A stretch of 64,000 bases of DNA, from the NCBI GenBank assembly GCA_036874045.1, contig JAZBRI010000003.1:136501-200500 (forward strand), read 5' to 3'. Below the pieces are notes generated by a model. It worked only from the letters and a program-made list of their open reading frames with translations, searched no databases and had not been told where the DNA came from. This document shows, one piece after another, positions 54,954 to 64,000 of the stretch. The stretch's first letter is position 1; each line of letters begins with the position of its first letter. The DNA is from Cymodocea nodosa. Lineage: Eukaryota; Streptophyta; Magnoliopsida; Alismatales; Cymodoceaceae. The position numbers were made by a program, and so were the translations under genes.

Positions 54954-55073
54954 AGTTGCTCTCACCACACTATTCATGGGGCATTTGAAACCTGGTGGAG
55001 GCAAGCTTTTGCTGGAAGATGCCGATGTCTCGCAATTGCAGATTGCTGTCTGTGAACTATCCTTCCTGACGGT
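54846..55073 (+). repeat. Tandem duplication of the BTB-gene 3' end (126-base period)
   Basis: The sequence from ATTCATGGGGCATTTGAAAC to TATCCTTCCTGA-like occurs at 54846-54952 and again from 54972 to about 55073. Copy 1 encodes the C-terminus (GAFETWW...) and the stop. Copy 2 lies in the 3' UTR, has an 11-base deletion around the GAAATATGTGG segment and is no longer in the same frame throughout. Confidence 0.9.
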
Positions 55074-55834
55074 ATTCCCACTACTTGGATGGGAATGCTG
55101 TTGACATGCTTGCTCATATTTGTGTTCATTTTATGTAACATTTGTTTCTTCTCACTATTGGTAATGCTTTTGCTTATATTTGAATTTAGGTTTTCTTCCT
55201 TCCCAAGCCTCATAAGAAAGAGGGGAAGATTGCTTCCGTTGGTTTTCATGTAACATAATATCGTCTCTCTCTCTCTCTCTTAATTAAGATGTACTTGTAA
55301 ATGCTTCTCCTTTTGTTTCCCCTGTCTTGTAAATTCTTCCTTAATTTCAAAGGGAAATAGTATGCCTTTTTTTTTTTGAAAACTGATTACTGATGATCTT
55401 TAGAACATATATGCATTGAGCATCGTTAATTTGCAGGATTCTCTCCGTGCAATTAATGCAACTCTGTTGTCTGGAAAGGCAATCAAACATGGTAAGCTGA
55501 AACAGAGTCACCTTTTCAGGTCATGAATGAATGCCCCCATCTGTGTCTCTCGCTAATGCTGCTGACCTGACTGACGAGAGATAAGCAAGCCACTTTACGA
55601 ATGATATTTATTACACGGTGGAGGCAGATCTCTCTCCGTTGACTGATCTTGTTCATACCCCAACCAGTTGTTGTATGTGTGTATCTATATATTATATATA
55701 TCTGATGTATGCATGCACCTCGACCAAAGTAAGAGAAGCAATTCGAAACGAAACACGTCCTCATCTTAATTTTGGTTGGCCACATCAATGAAAGATCTCA
55801 CGAAAAGAAATCGTCCAGAAGTTCTGGCCAGAAG
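55074..55834. other. Intergenic region with an orphan exon-like segment
   Basis: Contains a CT repeat (55262-55280) and a T run. A 55-base open segment at 55437-55491 is bracketed by good splice signals (TTTGCAG before, CATG|GTAAGC after) and reads DSLRAINATLLSGKAIKH on +. It matches no family I know and could be chance, an alternative 3' exon of the BTB gene, or a gene fragment. Confidence 0.35.
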
Positions 55835-56596
55835 TCATCGCAGTCCACGAAGATGTCTGGACCTTCCGCCGGAGTTGTCATCGGTGCTCCTGATCGCTTC
55901 TCCTCGGCATCTATCATCACCGGCGGTTCCTCCCGTCTCCGCCTCCGCTTCTCTACCGTAAGTCACGAATCTCCCTTTCACCCTCGGCCTATTATCCGCC
56001 AACACCTTCCTGCATGGATACTACGTACGCACGACAATTAGCCAGATTCAATCAATCAATCAATCAATCGTTAATGAAGAAAGAAAGAATAACATGATCA
56101 TTTTCATTGTTTATTACATATACATATGTATACTTACGATAACCCTCCTCTCGTAGTTCCTCTGCCTTCGCTTCATCCTGAATTGGTCGACGAGAGCCTT
56201 CCTCTTCTCCGAACCACACGTCCCGGTTCTCACGCCAGGGCTGCTCCCTCCACACTTGTGCGTTTTGTCGCTCTCGAAAGATAGCCCAAGTGTGTCACCG
56301 GTGCCGTGCAAGCTCGTCATCTCCCCTGCCCGAAAATTTTCGCGAACTGGTACCATGCAAGAAGAGGCTATTGTCATCGCCCCTTCCTCAGGCGGCGGCT
56401 GCTGGTTGTAGAAGCTATGGTGGGCATCATGCATCTGGTACTGCGGCAGCAGGTTGTTATTGTTGTTGTCATCGTCGTTTGTGTTGTGTTCTGTGTTTTG
56501 CAAGGAGAGGTTGCTGCTGCCGCGGAAACACAAGAAGGGGGAGACGATATGCTCCAGTGACCACGGGCCGTCGTGGCTGTCACTTTTCTGGTTCAT
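55835..56596 (-). CDS. CCT-motif family protein (CMF type)
   Basis: Likely nuclear transcriptional regulator; CCT motifs bind NF-Y partners and DNA. Two exons on the minus strand: 56596-56138 and 56020-55835; 214 aa (235 if the in-frame ATG at 56659 is used). Donor ATC|GTAAGT and acceptor GTACGTAG|TATCC join in phase and complete a CCT motif. The first half is KRKALVDQFRMKRRQRNYER ending RVI; the second half starts YPCRKVLADNRPRVKGRFV. There is no B-box and no receiver domain. The N-terminal part is Asn/Asp/Gln-rich (five-Asn run, NQQPPPEE) with conserved-looking GTGDTLGLSF. The tail after the motif is Arg/Gly-rich. Recognising the second exon depends on the CCT match, because the frame before it is short. 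Closest type: ASML2/CMF-like; exact member unknown. Confidence 0.8.
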
Positions 56597-56666
56597 GGCT
56601 GGAGTTCGAAGAAAGGAAGAGAGGAGGAGGAGGATCAAGGATGAGGCCGGGATCATCATTTACAAC

Positions 56667-56670
<4 letters not shown>

Positions 56671-56703
<33 letters not shown>

Positions 56704-56740
56704 AAGAAGAAGAAGAAGAATAAGAAGAAGAAGAAGAAAA
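56671..56740. repeat. (AT)n and (AAG)n compound microsatellite
   Basis: About 15 AT units followed directly by an interrupted AAG repeat of about 13 units, roughly 80 bases upstream of the CCT gene's start codon, so probably in its 5' UTR or promoter. Confidence 0.9.
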
Positions 56741-58310
56741 GAGAAGGAACACGTACCATTAATTAATTAACTAGATGAGTGGTGTTCTGTTCCTCGGGGA
56801 GAACAAACATTTCCATTGAAATTTCAACATTTCAATTTCAAAAACAACCGCAGCAATTTAATTCATAATCGCACTGCATAAAATTATATCATTCTCTTTT
56901 AAGTATTTTTATATAATGTCGAATTTCATGTTAAATTGGATAAAATGTATTTATGTTACAATTTTCAATGAAATAATTTCAAATCTACCTTTTATTTTAA
57001 TTTCTTCTTCGTTGATTAATTCTCCTATCAAACTTGTTTTTGTACAGGGATTATTGTGCGTACGGGGAAGCAGCATGCATGGGTCCAGCCCACGTATATA
57101 CCGCTTTGGCAACCAATACCATATCAAGCAACCGAGCACTTTTTTTTTTTTTGCGCAAGATAAAACAACACATTTTCAAATAAAAATGAATTTATTAAAA
57201 GCGAGTTTACACTAGATTGCAAGTAAAATTCTAAATAAATTATTGTTGATTACTTGCATCGAGAAATTAAGCTCTGTATTCTTTTGTAATTTTTATCTCC
57301 AGCATGTATCGCTCTACACAAGTAGTTATAATGAAATAAACGTCATTAGCATATATGTATGCATGTATCGTAAGAATCATGTCTTTAAAAGGATTTTTCC
57401 TCAATATACCGTGATGAACGAGTAAGGTTAATTGGGCGCCTGATCGACCAGATTAACAAGCAGGGAGTAATTTGAAGTATGACTTGCAGAAAAGCGTCAT
57501 CTTGTCCCCCTACAAGAAACAAACATAAATGCCCTGTGCTTTTTTCCTCTTGTTGCAAATGTTTGAGTTCGTACACGTAGGTAAAACGTAACCGCGTGAT
57601 ACCCACGGTCAGGCATGATACAAGCTCCAAGATTACAGATATATTATGGTAACGATCATTACCATAGACAAATACATGGATGGGAAGCAAACCATACCAC
57701 CGGCAAACAGTGCCTGAAGACTACATTTCAGCTAGCTGCACAACGTTCGTTGACCTCAATGTTTTCCTTCTGATGTTAAAAGCAAAGGGAGAGGGCATTC
57801 AGATGCCCGATCAGTTGAATGAAACGTACCTGACAACCGTGAATGCCTCCCGTCAAAGGGGAATATAGACAAGGATCCAGATGACGACGCAGACGACTTC
57901 AAGTCATTGCTATCGAGTATGACTCATCAATTTTCACTGCTGATGCGCCCCAACCGAAAGAAAAGAGGTGGATGATTTTGAACACAAGTACCAGCCTTCC
58001 ACCAGTCCTCATCACGCAATTCGGCACCGAGATTTTATACCCAAAATTTGAACAGCATCCGTCTGGGCGTTACCAATGGCCCATCATTTTGTTATTGTCA
58101 CCCTTAAACTTCGATCGCGGGAGGTTATTCCATCCAACCTTTGTACAGATACAAGAACCGCTGCACAAACATGGGAACCATATATGCCCACTGCGTACTC
58201 CCATCTCCAGCGACAAAATGCACTACCCGTTGCTTATAACAAAATTAATCGACTTTCCAACAGAACAAAAATAATCAATAAATAATATATGATTTGAATG
58301 CTACAAAAGG
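56741..58310. other. Intergenic, no gene seen
   Basis: AT-rich sequence between the CCT gene promoter and the 3' end of the Rpp30 gene. Short open frames exist but have no domain-like content or splice support. An oligo-T run of 14 lies at 57139-57152. Confidence 0.6.
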
Positions 58311-61300
58311 TTAACACCATTCACGTTTTCTTGATCCCTTCAATCTCCGACCTTTCTTCTTGAAAAGAAAAGGCTTTAGCAAGCCCTTGTGAGCAAATAG
58401 AGAAAATTTCTTTTTCCTCTTCTGTATGAATCTGCATTTCCCTGCACGAAAAACTACATGTGCTTCAGCGACTGATTCTGAATATTATATTGGCAAGAAG
58501 CGTTTGTTACTCATATCAGAAGTAGATTTTCATGGTTGACATGACTCATTACATGCGAAGCTGAACCTTTTACAAACGTGCACGTGTGCAGTTGGATGCA
58601 GCTGTTCTACCCCAAATGCAAGCCAGAAATGAAAGCAACAGAAGCCATGAGAAGTGGTTTTTTCTTATTTCTCGTGCCTTCTACTTCTATTTACAAATCT
58701 ATCTCCCAAAGAAGCACGAGGGTATGTTTGGATTGTTTTATGACTTCCTGTTTAAACTTAGAAGTGGACGTATGAAGAGCCATCCTAACTGTGCACTATG
58801 GCTTAAGAAAATCCAAAACCTAAAAGGATCTTCACAGTGTATATATTTGGCGTACATCTTTCTTTTTTTTCCAATCCTTGTGTTATTAATTATCCTTGAA
58901 AGATATCATCAAGTATAGCACTTTAGCTTATAATCCCACTTTTATTTCTCAAGTGACCTATAGATTACTCGAGAACTAAGGAAACAAAGAGAATGCCCAA
59001 GAGAACTGTCAATGATGATGCATATAAAACATAGAGATGAAAACAATTGTTCCTTCAGTTATTAACTAAATTTACAATTATGAAACTCAAAAGCAATCAA
59101 TATGCACTAACTACTTTAGGGAATTTGTACCTAGATTTTGTTTCTATTTCTCTTTAGATTTTAATGTCAGTAAATAGCATCACCATCTCCTTCGTTAATG
59201 CTGTTTTACTCGTTATTTATTATTAGAATCGTGAAACTTAGGTTGATGTTTTGATGTGAGAAAGAAAATGGCATCCTCAAAACAAGGTCAAACACTTTTT
59301 CTCTTTTCTTTTCAAGTGGCACAAGGCTAATTTTAACTAAATAAGAAAAACAAGTATTAATTAAAAAATTAGTGTTTTCAGAATCAATAAGTATATGCTA
59401 CCTGATTTATGCTTGTCTTCCAGAAGACTCTCTGAAGCACCACAACCTTTCTTTTGTCCTTCAACATTCAGCCTGCCTAACATTTGCGTGTCAGTTGTGA
59501 CTAAGAATAAATTCTCATGTGCTTCACTTTTGTCATTGTTTCCTTTTACAGACATAAATTTGGTAATGCGTATTGCATCATCCTGTTCCTCATTTAATGA
59601 ATCCTCTACATGACAATCTTGGACTGAGACACTACATGTATGTAAGGTCAAATCTTCTTGATGGAGAACCTTTGGCGGAATAACAGCTTGATCATTACTG
59701 GATTTAAAATCCATATCATGCTCAGTTGAAAACATAGCATCTTTAGAGTGAACGTAAGTTAAATCAACATCCATAGAACTACCATTCAAGACTTCCAGGC
59801 TACTAGATTGCACCAGGAGGCACTTATCTCTATCCTCATCAATACATGTATGGAGACCTGATAAACCACCACCCACTGAAGATACTGCAAAACCAGACAA
59901 AAAGTTGCCCTCATCTGAAATCTTTGGCTCATTGGGATGTAATGAGGGCTTACTTTCCTTCTCGGCAGGGAAGCCTGATGCAACTGGATTTCTGTTAATG
60001 TCATCTTCAGAAGACATACAATATTTTGGCTGCAAGTCTACTTCACAAACCATGGTACATGTTTTTGAAGCAAGGAGCTGATCTTGTCCCATTCCAACAG
60101 TATCAGGTTCCACAGCTGAGGAAGGGAGTGTTGAAAGTTTACTGATTGGAAGCAGATTACCTTTACTGTAACTTAATGGCCTTGAAGGAAATGGAAGTGC
60201 TTCTGAAGCCAGAGAAAAACAAGAACCATCAAGATTTTGAGATTGCCTCATGGGAGAATCTGCTTTCAAAACCATAGCATCTTGAGACAATGAAGATTGG
60301 ATATTCTGTGAAGAAATATTTTCATCATTACAGTTCTTCCTTTCAAATGTTTTGTTTTCACAAATAACATATTCAGTCGAGAAGTTGTGCCCTGTAACTT
60401 TTTGAGATTCATTAGTAACATTTGTGAAAAGGTTGGCAAAATCATCTAATGATGGAAGATCACCATCACCACTAGAGATGGGATCCCAATTGTTCCAACT
60501 TCTTAGCAAGTCCCCACTAGCTTTTAGTTCACCAGGAGAAATGCTTTCAAGTCTGATGGCTTCCTTGTGGCACTGCTTCTTCCTTAATGCACCAGCTAAG
60601 AGAGACCTAGTTTTTGAGAAATAGGGCATAGATGTAGACTAAGTGATTTCCATTCAGACAACATAAAATGCACATATAAAATGGCAACCAACCTGCAGTT
60701 CCTGGATATAGCTGCTTTGGCTCGTTCAGTAGAGATACCAAGCAAAGAGAATAAATTTACAACATCAAAAGGTCCTCTGAGTTCATTTGCGGTTGCAGCT
60801 GCACTGGAAATAATCAGATTCTTTCCACGTGTCCAACTAACAAGCATCTAGATAAGAGTGTTACATGTCAGTTGTAAATTCCTGTGAACTGCATGTTGAA
60901 CACCACAAACATGTGTACGATGAAATATTGTCATGCATACACCAGATCTTCCCTTTAACTGTTTAACATTGAGAAGTAAGAACCATAAACTTATGGGGTG
61001 TTTGGTAACATGATTATTTGATCCAACGTATTTTTCATACACTAGTGTTTTTCAATAATCTTTACCAAATGTATTATCCATACACTAGCTTATCTCTATA
61101 CCCAGCTTAAGAATGCTCCAATTGATCTAAAAATGTTAAATGAAAAAGAAATTGAATTCTACAACTTTTTTAAAAATGTTAACCTATTTTTAGATGCTAG
61201 ATCTCAATAATCATTACCAAACGAATCCTTAAAAAGTGTGTTAAGCATAATCCATAAGTACAAATGTAACGCACATCCAACTAACTTATGTGAAAGTGAT

Positions 61301-62429
61301 TTTATTGAGGTTATGCTGAAATTGATGTATTTCAAAGCCAAGAGGAAATAGTTTTACTTGACCAGTCAGACCCAGAAAACAACAGTTATATCACCAGACT
61401 TTTGCAACTAATAAAAAAACTCACCTTGGCGTTTGGTAGCATTTCTCTCCTAAACTGGGCACTAGATACGAGTTGAGAATAGCTGATCTCAAAATAAATG
61501 CCACGCTGTAAGGAATGGTTTGAAGATCAATCAAAATTGGAAATTTACAACGAAATTTCACAACATAATGGAAATTTTAGGTAGTGTGGACGTCTCGGAA
61601 AAACCTCTATTGCAGCTTTAACAAAGGGAAACTTCAGACGGAAAGATAACTTCTGGGAGAAGTCAATTGAAATCAAATCAACCTGTGAGAAGAAAACATT
61701 GCAGTGAATGGTAGTTCCAAAATTATCTGCGCCTGTTTTGCTCTCAAATTGCAACATGGGACTAAATGCTTGATCTCGTATTTTTTTAACAACGGTGAGC
61801 TTATTCTATACGTTAGTAAACATCAAACAAATGAGGCACGAGAGTATGCAAAGAAGAAAATGCATTTCCTGTGGGAAAAGATTATGGGCCTATGGTTACA
61901 GAATCCAAAATCTCGAGCACTGAACAGGTGCACTTGTAGTGTCATTCCTGAGTCGGTAACAAACAACCATTAGAAAAGAGATTCACACCTCTGCAGCCTT
62001 GCAGGCCTGTTCAAATGCGACCTGGTTCGTGGGCCTGACTGCGACGAGGTCGTAGCTCTTAAGCACCGGGTTCCCCGAGTTCAACACAGACGCCCCCACA
62101 ACGCTGTCCAAGACCACCGTCATCCGTCTGTACTGCCGGAACGTCGCGGAGTTGGGCACCCCAACGAGCTGACGGTGGAACTTGACGGACTCGGCTAGCG
62201 TTGGGGCAGCCTTGAGGAGGGAGGAGACGGGGAAAGGTGCGATGCTGCAGCGGTCCCTGTCGGACATGACGCCCTTGAAGAGCCTGTCGTAGGCGACACC
62301 AGTGTAGCCAAGCTCCATCACCTTCACCACCTTCTTCAGGCGGCCAGCCTTCTTGGCGGCGTTGTCCGTGTCGCCGGTGGCGAGGGCGTCCTTCTCGTGG
62401 TAAGGGACGTTGAGGTCGAAGAACTCCAT
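58311..62429 (-). CDS. GAF1: Ribonuclease P/MRP protein subunit Rpp30
   Basis: Protein subunit of nuclear RNase P/MRP (tRNA 5' processing, rRNA processing), TIM-barrel fold; Arabidopsis GAF1 is needed for gametophyte development. Exons, 5' to 3': 62429-61989, 61682-61605, 61505-61425, 60847-60693, 60606-59402, 58441-58311; 696 aa, all in phase. Rpp30 core, residues 1 to about 250: MEFFDLNVPY start, GYTGVAYDRLFKG, SYDLVAVRP, FEQACKAAEVDLISIDFSQK, RGIYFEISYSQLV, WTRGKNLIISSAAATANELR, GPFDVVNLFSLLGIS, RAKAAISRNCR. After the core comes a single 1.2 kb exon encoding about 400 low-complexity, Ser/Asp-rich residues. The last short exon encodes a strongly basic tail (QKRKKKFSLF, LFKKKGRRLKGSRKRE). 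Animal Rpp30 ends soon after the core, so the extension is a plant-type addition and long here. The start is supported by the family-typical MxFFDLN. Confidence 0.92.
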
Positions 62430-64000
62430 CGGCCGGCGAGAGGTAAAGAAAGACCTAGGGCTTCAGATGGAACATGGCCGTTTTATTATTTTTAGACGAA
62501 GTTTATTTATTGATTTAAATTAAATTTCGAATTAATTACGATTATAGTCCGCCTTATTTTTTTATTTTCCTTATTTATATTATATTTGAATGATTGATTA
62601 GTATTATTATTATTAGGTGTTGCGATATGTGTTGAAAAATAATTTAACTAACTTAAACTTAGAGGTATCAATTGGATTGGCTAGTTTAGTTCAATCTGAT
62701 TCAATTTAAAAAGTTGGGTTAGGTTAAACTACAATAAATTAGAAAATTGGTCAATAGGTTGAGTTGATTTTCAATTCAATTTAAGCTAGACCAAGTTGAC
62801 TCATAAGTAGTTTCAAGCTAAACTTAAGTTGACCTACAGGTCGATTTAGGTCAAGTTGAAATCTAACATAAAATAAAAAATAGAATATGATATCTCTTTT
62901 ATATACATTAATAAATGTAAATGTAAAAGTTGATATATACAAAATTAATAAATGTTAAAGTAAAAATTGTTAAAAAATTAATGAATGTAATACAAATTTA
63001 TTTAAATGTAGAACTTGATGTAACAATTGAAAATATAGAACAAAATTTAAAAAATATTTGATATATATGTTACAAAATATGGAAAGAATTAAATAATAGA
63101 TTTATCATAACAAATAGAAAAGAATTAAATAATTTTAATAATAACTACTTAATAAGAGATAATCCTAATTTTTTAGATTTTGATGTAATAAATTGAAAGA
63201 AAACACAAAAATGTACATTTCTTATTTTATCATTAATATAATTTTGATGTAATAAATGTTTAAATATAATTATGTACATTATATATTAAATGTAAAAATA
63301 TTTGATGTAATTATAAAAATAATGTAATTTTAATTTTAATTTAGAAATAAAATAATTATTTTAACTTTATGACTTGTGTTTGAATGTATTGATGAATGAT
63401 GAATTATGAATGGTTTGTTGATGATGTATTGATATTGATGTTAATGTGATGAATTATGATTTATGAATGATGACTTATGTTTGATGTTCATGTATTTATA
63501 AAAAAAATAATGTGTTTGAATAATGAATTGATTATTAGAAATATTGTAAATTTTTTATTTTTATTTTAATTTAAAATTAAAAAAATAAAATATAAAAAAT
63601 AAAAAACTTTAATTAGATTGAAGTTGAGATTCGATCTAATCAAAGAAAAAAATAAAAAATTTCAATTGTATCGAAGAATGAGCTTCGGTCAATCCAACGA
63701 AAAAAAATAAAAAATTTCAATTAGTCAAATGGAAGAAATAAATAAAAGAAAAGAAATTCAATTAGATAAAGTCTAAACTTTAGTTTGACTAAAAAAATTA
63801 AAAAATTAAAAAACTTTGATAAAAAAAAAAATTTAATTAATCAAATTATAAAAAAAAAATTCTACAGATCACACTAAAATTGATTTAACAATTTAATAAT
63901 AAAAAAAACTTTTACTTCGATCTAAGTCAGACGGTAATCCACACGGGCTACCACAACCTGAACTTGACCTTCTCGGGGAAATATCCTGTCGACTTCGTGC
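62430..64000. other. Rpp30 promoter and AT-rich intergenic DNA
   Basis: Strongly AT-rich with no coding frame. Around 62640-62880 there are repeated phrases of the GGTTAGGTTAAACTA / AAGTTGACCTA kind, and around 63600-63800 repeated AAAAATTTCAATT-A motifs, which suggests old repetitive DNA. I could not define ends or a family. The last 80 bases become GC-richer and may lead into something beyond the window. Confidence 0.45.

Noticed and set aside
56290..56766. 158-aa + frame over the CCT gene
   Set aside because: Antisense shadow of the minus-strand CCT exon that runs into the AT and AAG microsatellites.
59395..60624. Plus-strand frames opposite the Rpp30 large exon
   Set aside because: Short Ser/Leu-rich antisense frames; the minus strand is open for over 400 codons and joins in phase on both sides.
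1..64000. CRISPR arrays, prokaryotic operons, riboswitches, tRNA or rRNA genes
   Set aside because: No regularly spaced identical repeats, no rRNA-like sequence and no cloverleaf that I could recognise; the gene structure is eukaryotic throughout. A tRNAscan/Rfam search was not possible here.

Overview
This window is nuclear DNA from a flowering plant. Nearly every gene is split by canonical GT-AG introns, coding exons are far less AT-rich than the introns, and several products are chloroplast proteins. The circadian regulator is of the grass PRR37/PRR73 (PRR7) type, and the Copia, PIF/Harbinger, TRIM and MITE-like insertions are typical of plants. A monocot is my best guess, but this is weak inference and no species can be named from the sequence.

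Layout, left to right: (1) the last coding exon of an unidentified + gene (47-109); (2) a pseudo-response regulator of the PRR7/PRR37 clade (+, about 1821-13483, 8 coding exons), with clock-type elements upstream and a 1.4 kb transposon-like element in intron 4; (3) a decayed Copia retrotransposon (about 13957-19112) with a PIF/Harbinger element nested in its leader; (4) a receptor-like cytoplasmic kinase of the CDL1/PBL7 type (+, 20440-22943); (5) a TBC-domain Rab GTPase-activating protein (-, 23954 to at least 34793), whose largest intron holds a dead Copia element that itself carries a MITE-like element; (6) the chloroplast J-like protein CPP1/CDF1 (-, 35971-41016), with a TRIM in an intron; (7) phosphatidylglycerophosphate synthase (+, 42001-45894); (8) a plastid TerC-family membrane protein (+, 47116-52570); (9) a BTB/POZ protein (+, 53070-54953) with a tandemly duplicated 3' end; (10) a small CCT-motif protein (-, 55835-56596); (11) the RNase P/MRP subunit Rpp30 with a very long C-terminal extension (-, 58311-62429); (12) AT-rich DNA with no recognisable gene to the end.

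The genes do not form one pathway. Two adjacencies match gene order I recall from Arabidopsis: PRR7 beside CDL1 (At5g02810/At5g02800), and a TBC RabGAP beside PGP synthase (At3g55020/At3g55030 and At2g39280/At2g39290). These look like relics of ancient collinearity, with CPP1 lying between the TBC and PGP synthase genes here. Three products act in plastids or membrane-lipid biology (CPP1, TerC, possibly PGP synthase). Two separate genes carry CCT motifs.

I found no CRISPR array, tRNA, rRNA or plausible new multi-gene system. The unusual material lies in nested transposons, local duplications that touch splice sites or gene ends, and unusual splicing. Exon models were built by hand from reading frame, splice consensus and family knowledge; all listed internal junctions are in phase.
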